From positions 496,001-560,000 of the forward strand of contig NZ_CP060784.1 of NCBI RefSeq assembly GCF_014489555.1: a stretch of DNA of 64,000 nucleotides, in the 5' to 3' direction. The stretch comes from Hymenobacter qilianensis (GTDB lineage: Bacteria; Bacteroidota; Bacteroidia; Cytophagales; Hymenobacteraceae). Positions 30,589-40,921 of this stretch are shown here, piece after piece. Both the position numbers and the translations under genes were made by a program. The notes beneath the pieces are model-generated. The model did no database searches. It was not told where the DNA came from and was given only the letters and a program-made list of their open reading frames with translations. Positions within the stretch are counted from its first letter, which is position 1. The number at the start of each line of letters is the position of its first letter.

Positions 30589-30769
30589 AGGCAACTATTT
30601 TGTTTTTATATGGTCAGCATAACATAAGCACTGCACGAAGATAAGCGGGAGAAACAAGTTTATGCTGTAAGTCAGGGATTAAACAAACCTCTTCTTCATC
30701 GTATACAACTTATTATTAAATAGTTGTCGAAATAAATTCACCCAAATGCATCTGTAGTTGAGCTTACTA

Positions 30770-31678
30770 TCAGAGCTTCACCCAGGACGTTGGTACAATC
30801 ATCTCTGATGTGACATTGATCTTGGGAAACCACATATGTGGGGCCACTACCACCTTTTCGGGATTGCGGCCCAGCCAGGCCCCCCACCAGCTATAGGTGC
30901 TGTTAGCAATTATATGGTGCTGGCACAGGCTCATCAGGTGCATATCCTCGTGACTGGGCTGCTGGGGGGCATTTTTTACAAATACGCATGGGTATGGAAC
31001 CTTCAGGTGTTGCTCTGCCCATGCGATATCGTCGGAAAACACATATAGTGTAATACCTTTTCCAACTTTTGCAACTACTTCATTCACAGCGCGCTCATAA
31101 TACTCGAGCGAGCATACGCTGGCGTACTTCGCAGCTTCGGCTTCGGTCAGATAGTCACCGCGCCTGATGTGCAGAGAAACTGAATCGGTAGCGCGAAGCT
31201 GGAGGGCAATTTCCTGCGCAGTTGCGCTAACAAAAGCCGGAAAAACGAAGTCGTTGCGGATAGACTGCCCAATCTCATCAAACCACTTTTCACTTTGCCA
31301 CAAGCCGTCTATATACACCAGATGCCCCTGAGTTTGCAAAAACTCCGGCTTATAGGCCAGCGAATAATAATCGGTAGTCAGGGAAAAAGCCGGCACCATA
31401 CCCAGCAATTTCCGGCCTCGGTTGTAGGCTTTGTAGAGGCTCGACTCAAGGTATTGATCACACTGACGCAGCTGTGGCGAGGAGGCAGCTACCATGTGAG
31501 GCCCAACAGCCGGGAATATATTCAACTCCAGGGCACGGGGGGTGCTGGTAATCTGGCTACGCTCCAGAAAGCGGAAATCAAACCGCAGCTCCTCTTGCTT
31601 CTCCAGTGCCAGTTTTCGGCCTAAAGCATACTGAAACATTTGGTTACCTAGACCACCAACCAACTTTACTATAATCAT
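30770..31678 (-). CDS. GT11-family alpha-1,2-fucosyltransferase
   Basis: A 302-residue enzyme starting MIIVKLVGGLGNQMFQYALG, the GT11 N-terminal signature. The HIRRGDYL motif (about residue 173) binds GDP-fucose, and NSTYSWWGAWLG near the C-terminus completes the family set. It should add fucose alpha-1,2 to a galactose-type acceptor. Works with gmd and fcl. Confidence 0.93.
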   Translation of the reverse strand: MIIVKLVGGLGNQMFQYALGRKLALEKQEELRFDFRFLERSQITSTPRALELNIFPAVGPHMVAASSPQLRQCDQYLESSLYKAYNRGRKLLGMVPAFSLTTDYYSLAYKPEFLQTQGHLVYIDGLWQSEKWFDEIGQSIRNDFVFPAFVSATAQEIALQLRATDSVSLHIRRGDYLTEAEAAKYASVCSLEYYERAVNEVVAKVGKGITLYVFSDDIAWAEQHLKVPYPCVFVKNAPQQPSHEDMHLMSLCQHHIIANSTYSWWGAWLGRNPEKVVVAPHMWFPKINVTSEMIVPTSWVKL

Positions 31679-31752
31679 TTGACTCGTATTATTAGAAGAA
31701 GCAGCTAAAATGTTACAGAACTTACTCCTCTGCCAATCCTATTATAGACTCT

Positions 31753-32832
31753 TCAGACTAATACTTTTATTGGTACAGTTACGCTTTTCTTACTGCGTAA
31801 GAATGGCTTTTCAACCAAGTTCCAACTTATATATCCTAATAGGCTAGCGAAGAGCAGGGCTAGTGGAATTAATAGCCATAATGAAACACTAGGTAAATAC
31901 CAATCTAAAAGCTTCTGTATGGGCCACCCATATAAGTAGAGGCCATAAGAAATATCGTCTATCTTCTGAAATGAGATAAGTGATGGAATGCTTGCAAAAG
32001 CGAACCAAAACAGGGCATATGCACCAACAGTCGCTAAACCTAGCAAAGCTAGATCGTGTTGTGTTGTCAATAAAAACAATAAGACTACTGCGGCAATTAC
32101 TGCCCATCTACCTCGAGCTACTACACCAAACAATTTAAAACAGGCTCCTGCGCTAAAGAAGGCTACAAAATTTATAAATTCTGGAGGGCTGACCAAATAC
32201 CACTTTTGACCAGGCAGGTTCAGTGTTCTTACTTGATCAGACATTAGCATCAGGCCTAATGCTACAATATATACTATCAGCCAGACACCTTTCTGACGGC
32301 TAACCCCAGCTAAACCAAAGAGTAGAGCCAATGCGTAGCATCGCACCTCAAACTCGATGGTCCACATTGCACCGTTCACATAGGGGTAAGCAGTTCCTAC
32401 AAAGTTAGGAGGAAGCTCCAATGGGTGTTTAAGCTGCACAGCCATGCTGAAGAGCGCTCGATAATTCAATTCATGAAAATATGCCGCTACATCCTGTGCC
32501 CCCAGTGGAGCTGCAACAAAAACTGAGACAGCAAACGCAATTACAAACCCTGGAACAATGCGTCGGATACGCTTTTCTATAAAATCTGCTATTTGGGGTC
32601 GACGTTGCCAACTCCCTACAATCAGATAGCCACTCAAAATAAAGAATCCTGCTACTGCGAACTCACCAAAACTAATTGTACCAAAAACGCGAGTTAGGAG
32701 TTCTCGGGAACGGTCACCATACCGGAGTTCTGGCCCGTGTGCTACTAGTACTAACGAAGCAAAAAGTAGGCGCAGAAAGTTTAAGTTATTGCTATGCGAC
32801 GCTGTAGGGATCGTATTAGTAGCAGTTTCCAT
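31753..32832 (-). CDS. Acyltransferase 3 family membrane protein
   Basis: A 359-residue protein with about 10 hydrophobic helices, related to the O-acetyltransferases OafA and NodX. The N-terminus has NLNFLRLLFASLVLVAHG with the key His, and GEFAVAGFFILSGYLI follows. It likely O-acetylates the surface glycan at the inner membrane. No periplasmic SGNH domain is fused. Confidence 0.9.
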   Translation of the reverse strand: METATNTIPTASHSNNLNFLRLLFASLVLVAHGPELRYGDRSRELLTRVFGTISFGEFAVAGFFILSGYLIVGSWQRRPQIADFIEKRIRRIVPGFVIAFAVSVFVAAPLGAQDVAAYFHELNYRALFSMAVQLKHPLELPPNFVGTAYPYVNGAMWTIEFEVRCYALALLFGLAGVSRQKGVWLIVYIVALGLMLMSDQVRTLNLPGQKWYLVSPPEFINFVAFFSAGACFKLFGVVARGRWAVIAAVVLLFLLTTQHDLALLGLATVGAYALFWFAFASIPSLISFQKIDDISYGLYLYGWPIQKLLDWYLPSVSLWLLIPLALLFASLLGYISWNLVEKPFLRSKKSVTVPIKVLV

Positions 32833-33092
32833 TAATTAAACACCAAAAAATAAAGGCAATAAAAAAAGCGAAGATAAGTAGCGCGTTGCTATTCATGTTC
32901 GCTTAATGGTAATACATTGGTAATGCATTACAGAAAGGCTAGCCCATCGTTTTAATCAGTTCCTTGGTGTAAACCTACTTTTGTCTCTCGTCTATACTAC
33001 TCTACTGTAGCTTAACTATTGGTGCACTATTTGTTAATCTGCCAATAAGTATATCACTTTCGTTCAATCGTATCATTTAAACACACAATCTC

Positions 33093-33530
33093 ATGAATAC
33101 TATCAAGCACAAACTAGCAAGTGTTGCTTTCCTAGTTAGCTTATGCCTAACGGGAAGCTCAGTACTCGCTCAAAATGCCGTACGAACAGCTGTGCAACAA
33201 GGTCATGGTGCTTTCGTTAGCAAAACAGACAAAGAGTACGCAATAGGTAATGCTAGCCTTGGGATTCCAACTTTAGCTCCAGATGCAGTGGTAATGCTCA
33301 AACAAGTAAAGTTTGTAATTACACCATCAGGCAATTCCACTTCTGTATTGACTGGTATGTTACCAGCGAATCAGCGCCCAGCGCAACGTATTGTTTTTAA
33401 TTCTACTCATACAGAAACAGTAGATGGACCAACAAAAGGACGTGTGTATGATACCGTAGCGGTTACAGAAACGGATGGTAGCATTACCTATACTGGTACC
33501 CTGAAAGGTAAAGGCAAGGGCAAAAAGTAA
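33093..33530 (+). CDS. Small secreted protein of unknown function
   Basis: A 145-residue protein with a signal peptide (ASVAFLVSLCLTGSSVLA, cleavage near LAQ-N) and a Lys/Gly-rich C-terminal tail. It is the only plus-strand gene inside the polysaccharide locus. Its second half aligns by eye with the lipoprotein at 33622-34068: both share TP.G near the middle, G..P, RP, a DG pair and ET.G. No function can be assigned. Confidence 0.75.
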   Translation: MNTIKHKLASVAFLVSLCLTGSSVLAQNAVRTAVQQGHGAFVSKTDKEYAIGNASLGIPTLAPDAVVMLKQVKFVITPSGNSTSVLTGMLPANQRPAQRIVFNSTHTETVDGPTKGRVYDTVAVTETDGSITYTGTLKGKGKGKK

Positions 33531-33536
33531 GTTACT

Positions 33537-33600
33537 TGCTAGCCTACTAAATAAAGAAGCCCTGACATATGTCAGGGCTTCTTTATTTAGTAGGCTAGCA
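33537..33600. repeat. Perfect 64-bp palindrome between convergent genes
   Basis: The two 32-base halves are exact reverse complements with no spacer and centre on CATATG. It starts seven bases after the secreted-protein stop and ends 21 bases before the lipoprotein stop. It probably acts as a bidirectional terminator; it has no long T-tract. Confidence 0.85.
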
Positions 33601-33621
33601 AAAAGGTGTACTCAGACAAAC

Positions 33622-34068
33622 TTATATGTCATCTGAACGGTCAGTACTTAGATTCCAGTTCGTCCGCATGCTGACGTTTCCATTTGTTTCAGCTACTGTA
33701 TGAATTTGATAGGTGTAGCTTTCACCATCTATGACAAGTGTAAATGATTTATTTGACATATGTTTTGTGGTAGGTCTGCAACCAGTAGCTGGGATTGTTC
33801 CTGCCCATGTATCGATTTCCCCTTTGGGTGTTACTTTGTGAGTAAGCAATGTCATAGTCACATTGCACCCCAAGTTAGTGGCGTCTGGTCCCTGTTCCCA
33901 TGTACCACCTATCGCTACCGGATTTAAAGTACCAGGGATATACAGGTTCGACGACTGCACAGTTTGTAATTTAGGAGACACATTTTCTGACTCTTTAGCA
34001 CAAGCACTAGCCAGAATTCCGCTACCAAAAAGCATAGCAATGCGAAGTAATTGTAGAGCTTTTTTCAT
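33622..34068 (-). CDS. Small lipoprotein of unknown function
   Basis: A 148-residue protein with a lipoprotein signal (GSGILASAC, lipid-bearing Cys at about residue 23). The mature part contains KVTPKGEIDTWAGTIPATGC and VAETNGNVSM, matching the same positions of the convergent secreted protein at 33093-33530. The pair looks like homologues facing each other across the palindrome. Function unknown. Confidence 0.75.
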   Translation of the reverse strand: MKKALQLLRIAMLFGSGILASACAKESENVSPKLQTVQSSNLYIPGTLNPVAIGGTWEQGPDATNLGCNVTMTLLTHKVTPKGEIDTWAGTIPATGCRPTTKHMSNKSFTLVIDGESYTYQIHTVAETNGNVSMRTNWNLSTDRSDDI

Positions 34069-34831
34069 TCTAGTAAAATTTTAAGATTTTTTTGAATTAT
34101 TTATAAATCGAAAGTACAGTACAATTGCTTAATTTAAAATAGATCTTTAAACATTTATATAAAAAAACAGCTATACTAGTTGCATTAGCAATATGAACTA
34201 TAAAAGATCAAATTGTCCATTTACAACTTACCAAAAAGATTTGTCCTCTACCAGCTATTATACTATCTCTCCACTCACACTCACTGAGGTATAACTTACG
34301 GGACCTGAAAAGATCGTCAGCTATAAAAGATGGACTAGTAGTAGCCTACTATTATGGTGATGTATGCTCTACAACGCACCAAGATGAGGTTTCCGCACGC
34401 TCCAGACTTTAAAAAGACTTGACTTTCAAAAGTCGGCCAGATACTTATAGGAACCTATAAAACGCTGATTATGTCCAACGTGTCTCATAAGCAAGAGCAA
34501 GAAGCCACTCACACAAAGTGTAAAGGCTAATAAGCCTTTAGTAAGTCTGGCTTGGTTGTCTGGGGCCTCTAACCTTTATCCAGCATAGTCTATTAGTACA
34601 GCCTTTACTATACCCTAACTATACAGGCGCTTGCACTTTATAGTACATAATATTCTATTCTCCAGAATCTTACGTATTCTTTCTAATTGACAAATTGAAA
34701 AAAAGGTCTGCTAATTCAACTAGCTTATTGTGTATGGCCACTTAGCCAGCTGCTATCTTCTGCTTACAAGCGCAGGATTGGATTAAGCTCTTATTAGCTT
34801 TCTAACAGTCAGGCTACAGTAAGCACACTTG
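34069..34831. other. 763-base gene-free A+T-rich stretch
   Basis: No open frame of useful length, RNA gene, terminator hairpin or transposase remnant was recognised. It separates the two halves of the glycosyltransferase locus and may hold the promoter of the lipoprotein gene. It could be decayed sequence from an earlier rearrangement. Confidence 0.55.
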
Positions 34832-35656
34832 CTACTGTATATGTTGCTTCCAGAACTCAGGATCGTACTTCTCCCAGGCATGTGATGCCATAGGCAATTG
34901 CTTCTTATTAAGCATATATAACACCCTCGGATTAACCTCAAACGCAAAAGCTGTGGCATCCTCCACAGTTGCGATAGTAAACCAAGGGAAAAACGTCTTG
35001 ACTATAGTTGCCCAATAACCATCTTCATACAGGGGTGTTTCCCACGGCAAAGCGGCATCGTAAGCTCTGGTGCGCCGTTGATACTCATGTTTGGCCACCC
35101 GCAATACAGACACCCAATGTTGCGCAACAGTTTTAACGGTTTGAAAAGTCGGCTTACGACCACTAAATATCTCCAGAGCATACAGAACCGTCAGAAAAGA
35201 CTTTACTTTCCTTAAGGAAAAGCCACCATTACCAACTCCAAGGATGGGGCTTTCAGGGATAGCAGCGTGATAGCCCTCAAACCACGGGGCCCCAATATAA
35301 TCGTACCCCTTCCTGATGAAGTAATCGAGCTTGTCAGCAAAAACAAAAACGTCGAGCTGGCAAACCAGCATATACTCATAGTTGGCAAAGCATTTATAGA
35401 ACTCCAGACTTAATAACAGCTGGCTATAGCTTACAAGACCAGTAAAATAGCTTGGGGCAAAATTGAGCGTTCTTATTGAATAACTTTGCTCCAGTTTCGG
35501 ATAATAGGCTGCCGTGTCGATGCCTTTATGGGCGACCAAAACAATATCATAAGCTCCTAAAACCTTGTACGTTGTCTGTAAGGATTTTATTTCACCAACG
35601 CTTAGCTCTGCGTATTGCTTATATACCGGAATAACAACGACAACATTACGTTTCAT
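34832..35656 (-). CDS. DUF5672-family putative glycosyltransferase
   Basis: A 274-residue protein with VVVVIPVYKQYAELSVGEIK at the N-terminus, CQLDVFVFAD in the position of a metal-binding acidic motif, then YIGAPWFEG and GVGNGGFSLRKV. These match the DUF5672 family found in polysaccharide loci and thought to be glycosyltransferases. Substrate unknown. Confidence 0.8.
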   Translation of the reverse strand: MKRNVVVVIPVYKQYAELSVGEIKSLQTTYKVLGAYDIVLVAHKGIDTAAYYPKLEQSYSIRTLNFAPSYFTGLVSYSQLLLSLEFYKCFANYEYMLVCQLDVFVFADKLDYFIRKGYDYIGAPWFEGYHAAIPESPILGVGNGGFSLRKVKSFLTVLYALEIFSGRKPTFQTVKTVAQHWVSVLRVAKHEYQRRTRAYDAALPWETPLYEDGYWATIVKTFFPWFTIATVEDATAFAFEVNPRVLYMLNKKQLPMASHAWEKYDPEFWKQHIQ

Positions 35657-35674
35657 TTGAGAAAGAGGATCAAC

Positions 35675-36553
35675 TTATTCCAATGACTTCTTAAGTAATA
35701 ACAAATTCATACGGGTAAACATCTTAATTCCTACCCGAGCTATCACATTAGATTTCCATATCACCTTTAACGCATCTAGGCAGAGTTGCCGCTTACCAGC
35801 TAGCTTAGGTAGAATAGCATAAAAAGCTTTCGTTTCTTCAAGAGCTATAGCATCAGCAGATAAATTATTGAGATTAACAGGCAATACATTCTTCCACTTA
35901 TTATGAAGTTTAATAGTATCGCTGAGCCAGCCATCATTAAAACTACCTTCAGAAAAGTGATTTAATAAGACTTCGTATGTAACAGCTACATCATATTTCT
36001 GAAGTACGCTCAACGAGAAGTCAACATCGTAGCAATGGAAACCATTAAAGACGGTATCATCAAACTTTATTTGATTAACAACTTCTCTGGTAGTGCAAAA
36101 CCAAACACCGTCAACCGCTGCTACTTTAGATAATGATTCGTTTCGTGGATTACTATAATCGTGAATGCTGGAGCCATCCGCTTTATAATGCTGAACAACA
36201 TTCATATATAAGGTCTTATCTGTAGCCGTAGAAAAGGACCATCCAGAAGGTAATAAAGATTTATAGCTACTACCTGCTACTCCTAGTAATCCTAATTTAG
36301 GATTATTTTGAAAAGCATTTACTACCTTCTCTCCCCACCCATTCGTAATAAAGCCAACGTCTTCATGCATAAAACATAAAACATTGAATTGGCTTTTTGA
36401 AATTCCTAAATTATAAGCTTGGAATATTGAATATGTGCCTTTGCTATTATCGATATCAATTATCTGGTATGGTAAACCAATAGTTGCTTCTATGCTTTGA
36501 GCAGCGCTACTTAGCATTTCTGCGCTACGAGAGCAAATAATAATTGATATCAT
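35675..36553 (-). CDS. StrF-like glycosyltransferase-domain protein
   Basis: A 292-residue protein beginning ISIIICSRSAEMLSSAAQ, with FMHEDVGF as the likely metal site and DVDFSLSVLQKY later. It resembles the short GT-A proteins (Glyco_tranf_2_5) related to StrF. It lies between DUF5672 and a GT4 on the same strand and is strongly A+T-rich. Confidence 0.78.
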   Translation of the reverse strand: MISIIICSRSAEMLSSAAQSIEATIGLPYQIIDIDNSKGTYSIFQAYNLGISKSQFNVLCFMHEDVGFITNGWGEKVVNAFQNNPKLGLLGVAGSSYKSLLPSGWSFSTATDKTLYMNVVQHYKADGSSIHDYSNPRNESLSKVAAVDGVWFCTTREVVNQIKFDDTVFNGFHCYDVDFSLSVLQKYDVAVTYEVLLNHFSEGSFNDGWLSDTIKLHNKWKNVLPVNLNNLSADAIALEETKAFYAILPKLAGKRQLCLDALKVIWKSNVIARVGIKMFTRMNLLLLKKSLE

Positions 36554-36595
36554 ATCAATTTCGCTGTTGTAATATTCTATGAATGCTACAGAACA

Positions 36596-37722
36596 TTAAG
36601 CAAAATCCCTGCTTAGCATCATATCCTGCCAGTATTGTGCCTGAATCTCCGCATCAAACTCATTGGCCCTTGCAATTGATATCTCCTTATTAAAATTGAT
36701 TTCATTATTACTAACCTTGTGCATAGCCTGGACCAAATCTAAAGTATCAAATGAATCTATTACGATACCCATACCATCTTTAACGAATTCTTTAACTCCC
36801 CCGAATTAAAAGAAACAATTGGCAAGCCCAGTGCGGCAGCTTCTATCATAACTAATGGGAAAGGGTCTTCTCTGGAAGTCAACACTAACCCGTCTGCTAA
36901 TGCTAAATAATCATAATAATCATCGGACTTAGAACCAAGCATAAATACATTTTCAATTCCATAGTATTTTAGTTCTTTTTCTATATAATAGGAATAACCT
37001 GATGAACCAAGTCCAAGCCACAATATAGATACTGACTTACCAAGTGATCTAGCAATTAAAGGTATAAGGTCTGTTCCTTTACGATACTCAACAGAGCCTG
37101 ACATGACCCAAATGAAAGAGCTATTTATATTTAATTTTTTCTTTAATTTTTCTGTATTTTTTTTATCTAAGGCTATTTTACTTGTATCTATACATTCATA
37201 ATGTAACGCGATATTTGTTCCTCCCATTATCCTAAGTTTATCACAGACTACTTCTGAACAACCTACTAGTAATTTAGCACCTTCTACTGCATTTTTTAAA
37301 TTATTATACGTAATATGCTGATATACGAAAAGCATGTCGTGAAAGTGAACCACATAAGGCACACCTAATTCTAAAGCTAATGATACTGCCTCAGGACAAA
37401 GAACTGTATTTATATACCAAACATCAGGCTTGAACTTATTATGTGCATCGATTACAGATTTTTTATAAGGATCATCAACTTTATTCTTTCCAAATATTCT
37501 ATTTTTTGCTTTTATAATTACTCTTTGTCCTAGAGTTTGCTTTAAAGGAACATGCGGCAGAAAAAAGGGAACTGACTTAGGCAATTCATCAATAAGAGGG
37601 CCTTTCTGCCCACTAAATAATGCACACGAAAATTTATCCTTATTAATGTGCTTAATAGTATACCAGAGCATCATTTCAGCACCATTCCGACCAGCAAAGG
37701 GAGTGAAGAATAAAATTCTCAT
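36596..37722 (-). CDS. GT4-family glycosyltransferase, frame broken by one missing base
   Basis: A GT-B enzyme with FTPFAGRNGAEMMLW at the start, VMSGSVEYRKGTDLIP, and the donor motif SREDPFPLVMIEAAALG. A five-base run (36798-36802) shifts the frame at FNSG; one more base gives GVKEFVKDGMGIVIDSFDTL and an end at SRDFA, 375 residues. A T8 run at 37157-37164 in the same gene is in frame, so the damage is not a general homopolymer effect. Confidence 0.9.
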
Positions 37723-37742
37723 TTAAAATATTTTAAGCAAAA

Positions 37743-38783
37743 CTATTTCTTAATACCAAAATCATTTCCTTTTAAGCGCCTCAGGAAAGGATAAACTATT
37801 CCATCTCCCATTACTTGCCTTAGGCCACTAAAGTTGTTGGAAAATAAAAATCTATTAAGTTGAAACTTAGTTTTTCTCTTAATCTCCGGGCTCAAACCAA
37901 TCATATTTTTATAAATCATATAATGCCTACTTAATGGTATATCGTACTCTATCATGCTTTTTAACCACATTTCTAAAATACTATCTACCATTATACCAGA
38001 GAAAAACCTATCAGGCTCTCCATATTTTTTTATTATCCCTAGTAGCTTACTTAGCTCCAAATAATACACACCATTAACGAGAGTTCTACTACGCACATTA
38101 TTATGATGATGTCTATAAAAATTTAACGGCTCAACAACAAACGCTACTTTTGACACAGCCATAATGCTTGCCCAAAACAACCAGTCGCCCACTAATCTCA
38201 TTTTCTCATTAGCTGGTTCTACTTGTTGAATAATACTTCGCCGAATTAATACTGCACTAGCATTAGGAATTATATTACGATAAGACATAAATTTTTTTAC
38301 TAAATAAATGCCATCAATCACAAAATTTGCAGCCCACAAATTGGAATCTAGTTCCGAATACAACTCAGTATTTCTTTTAATCGAATTTTTCTCTTCAAAC
38401 ACATGCCATGAATCACAATAAGCAAGCCCTACGTGAGCATCGGCATCAAGTAGGGCTATTAATTTTTCTAAAAAATATAAGTCAGCGTAATCATCGCTTT
38501 CTGCTATCCAAATGTATTCTCCTTTAGCTAGATTAAAACCCTTGTTCCATTGTTTAAAAGTAGTACCACTGTTCTGATCGTTATATACAACACGTATACG
38601 CTCATCATTTTTTTTATAGCGTTCAATTACCTCACGACTATTATCAGTAGAATAATCATCCAGAATTATTACCTCAAAATCACTATAGCTTTGATTTAAC
38701 ACAGTTTCAATCCGCTGCGGCAAGTACCTAGCGTGATTGTAATTAGGAATGATTACTGTAACCTTTGGCGCCACTTGATTCAT
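37743..38783 (-). CDS. GT2-family glycosyltransferase
   Basis: A GT-A enzyme of about 346 residues: VTVIIPNYNHARYLPQRIET, DDYSTDNS, IAESDDYAD, and VGDWLFWAS in the acceptor region. ATG at 38781-38783 is preferred to the TTG five codons upstream. It follows the FkbM gene by 23 bases and lies in the A+T-rich core. Confidence 0.88.
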   Translation of the reverse strand: MNQVAPKVTVIIPNYNHARYLPQRIETVLNQSYSDFEVIILDDYSTDNSREVIERYKKNDERIRVVYNDQNSGTTFKQWNKGFNLAKGEYIWIAESDDYADLYFLEKLIALLDADAHVGLAYCDSWHVFEEKNSIKRNTELYSELDSNLWAANFVIDGIYLVKKFMSYRNIIPNASAVLIRRSIIQQVEPANEKMRLVGDWLFWASIMAVSKVAFVVEPLNFYRHHHNNVRSRTLVNGVYYLELSKLLGIIKKYGEPDRFFSGIMVDSILEMWLKSMIEYDIPLSRHYMIYKNMIGLSPEIKRKTKFQLNRFLFSNNFSGLRQVMGDGIVYPFLRRLKGNDFGIKK

Positions 38784-38806
38784 TATAAAATTTACCAAAG
38801 ATTTTT

Positions 38807-39658
38807 TTAGTAATGGCTTCTATATGCGAAAATATTCAGCTGCAGATCATTTACAATATTACTACTATTATATTTTTTATAATCGATGAATGGAAATTCC
38901 ATATAATCCCATGCATGTTTTATATAATAGCGAAATCCAGAGTCAGTCATTATTTTCAACAACTTATCTAACTCTTGTTCTTGCGAAATCGAACTATGAT
39001 ATTCAACAAACATAAGTTCGACATTCTTCAATTCGCTCTGGCAATCAGCTAATACTTCTAACTCAGCTCCTTCAATATCGATTTTTAAAAAATCAACTTT
39101 CTCACGCAGCAGATTCTTCAAACGAACTGCTTTGACCTTTTTAATCTCACCTATCAACGTGTCATCACTCACTACCATACCTCCAAGAGAATTATTTGGC
39201 AAGAAGCTCAACTCACCATCAGTATTCCATACTGCTGCATTATGCATAACCACATCTGTAAAGCCGAAGGATTTAAGATTACCCTTGCACACTTCATAGA
39301 TTTTATCATCCGGTTCAAAACCAACTATCTTTGCATTAGGATACAATCTTTTGAAATATATTACACTTAAACCTATATTAACTCCACAATCGATAATATA
39401 AGGGTTTTGCTTATCTGCCTTAAATTTATATACCTCGTCAATTAAAACCTCTTCAACATTCTGTATAAAAGAATACGTCCCAATACGATTAATTTCTACC
39501 CCGAATATTTTTGATTTAGTAAATCCACTTCTATTCTCACTCAAACCTTTATAGATATAATCGCTGTACTCCTCAAAAGTAATTCCAATAGGCTTGAAGT
39601 TTTTGACGTAGTTATATCTACCAATGGTAGTGCGATGCAATAAACTTTTTAAATTCAT
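38807..39658 (-). CDS. FkbM-family methyltransferase
   Basis: A SAM-dependent methyltransferase of 283 residues. The SAM-binding region is IIDCGVNIGLSVIYFKRLYP with GFEPDD after it; VDFLKIDIEGAELEVL is the FkbM signature. It sits directly downstream of wzt. Methylation at a non-reducing end is a known stop signal for ABC-exported O-antigens, so an O-methyltransferase here fits, but this role is inferred. Confidence 0.88.
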   Translation of the reverse strand: MNLKSLLHRTTIGRYNYVKNFKPIGITFEEYSDYIYKGLSENRSGFTKSKIFGVEINRIGTYSFIQNVEEVLIDEVYKFKADKQNPYIIDCGVNIGLSVIYFKRLYPNAKIVGFEPDDKIYEVCKGNLKSFGFTDVVMHNAAVWNTDGELSFLPNNSLGGMVVSDDTLIGEIKKVKAVRLKNLLREKVDFLKIDIEGAELEVLADCQSELKNVELMFVEYHSSISQEQELDKLLKIMTDSGFRYYIKHAWDYMEFPFIDYKKYNSSNIVNDLQLNIFAYRSHY

Positions 39659-39682
39659 GGACCTTAAGATTTACTTTCTCAA

Positions 39683-40921
39683 CTACAACCAGTTGTAGCG
39701 ACCAAATACTACTCCGTAATCATGTTCTCCATGCTTTGACATTATTGAGCCAGCATCGATAACTTTAAAATTACATACATCTTCAACTACATCAAGTTGA
39801 GCTATTTTAGGAAGGTTTACAAAAGCATAAAGTGAATAATCTCCCCTAACTAATGTATTTGCTTCAATAACGAGGGAGTAATGCGACTTTTCAATTCTGG
39901 TTTCACAGGAGAAGACTGGTCTTTTTCTTCCGTCAAGAATTGTCACAAATATATCACGCCCTTTATTTATGCTTGTTTCACTGGCGTGAAACTTAAAATC
40001 AATAATTATCGCCTCATCGTATTGGAAGCTTGCTGAAACTTCTCCCTTAGTATTTCGAACGTGTATTTCGTCAATATAAATCTCACTAGAGTCTTTCTCT
40101 ATTGAATTTACATATGATGGCGATACTTGGTCATGATTCAAATACCTAGCTACTGTTTCCTTCATAGCACCATCATATTCAACGGTTCCATGTTTCATTA
40201 TTATGCCATGTGTGCATAACTGAGAAACTGCGTTTAAATCATGGCTAACAAAAAGCACAGTTCGACCATCATTGACACTTACATCCTTCATTCGTCCCAA
40301 GCACTTTTTCTGGAAATCGGCATCGCCCACAGCAAGCACCTCGTCTATAATTAGGATTTCGGGTTCGAGAAACGCAGCTACAGCAAATGCTAAGCGCACA
40401 TACATGCCACTGCTATAGCGCTTCACGGGCGTATCGATATAGCGCTCAACACCGGAGAAGTCTACAATCTCATCGAATTTACTATGAATCTCGGGCTTGC
40501 TCATCCCTAAGATTGCCCCATTTAGGTAGATGTTCTCGCGGCCAGTAAGCTCTGGATGAAACCCGGTACCTACTTCGAGTAGAGAAGCAATGCGTCCTTT
40601 GATCTTTATGCGCCCGGTGGTAGGAGCAGTTACTTTAGAAAGGATTTTGAGCAACGTGGATTTACCAGCTCCATTACGTCCAATTATGCCTAGCACCTCG
40701 CCCTGTTTGACCTCAAAATTCACATCTTTCAGTGACCAAACGTAGTCGCTTTGTCCTTTTACCGTGCGATCGTTGCTTTCGCCTATTTTGGCAAAAGGAT
40801 CTTCCTGACCACGTAAGCGCGCCCACCAACGATTTAGGTCGTGGGTGAGGGTACCTGTGCCAATTTCGCCCAGACGGTAAAGCTTCCCTAGCTCCTCTAT
40901 TTTAATGGCAATATCACTCAT
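39683..40921 (-). CDS. wzt: Wzt-like ABC transporter ATPase with glycan-binding tail
   Basis: ATPase of an ABC polysaccharide exporter. Walker A IGRNGAGKST, signature YSSGMYVRLAFAVA and Walker B LIIDEVLAVGD are present in the first 260 residues. The remaining 150 residues form a Wzt-type C-terminal domain (SEIYIDEIHVRN..., ending VVFGRYNWL), which in related systems recognises the finished glycan. ATG at 40919-40921 is chosen because the family starts at SDIAIKIEELGK. Partner of the permease upstream. Confidence 0.93.
   Translation of the reverse strand: MSDIAIKIEELGKLYRLGEIGTGTLTHDLNRWWARLRGQEDPFAKIGESNDRTVKGQSDYVWSLKDVNFEVKQGEVLGIIGRNGAGKSTLLKILSKVTAPTTGRIKIKGRIASLLEVGTGFHPELTGRENIYLNGAILGMSKPEIHSKFDEIVDFSGVERYIDTPVKRYSSGMYVRLAFAVAAFLEPEILIIDEVLAVGDADFQKKCLGRMKDVSVNDGRTVLFVSHDLNAVSQLCTHGIIMKHGTVEYDGAMKETVARYLNHDQVSPSYVNSIEKDSSEIYIDEIHVRNTKGEVSASFQYDEAIIIDFKFHASETSINKGRDIFVTILDGRKRPVFSCETRIEKSHYSLVIEANTLVRGDYSLYAFVNLPKIAQLDVVEDVCNFKVIDAGSIMSKHGEHDYGVVFGRYNWL

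Noticed and set aside
34069-34831. A small RNA or hidden gene in the gene-free stretch
   Set aside because: No promoter-terminator pair, stable hairpin or coding pattern could be supported.
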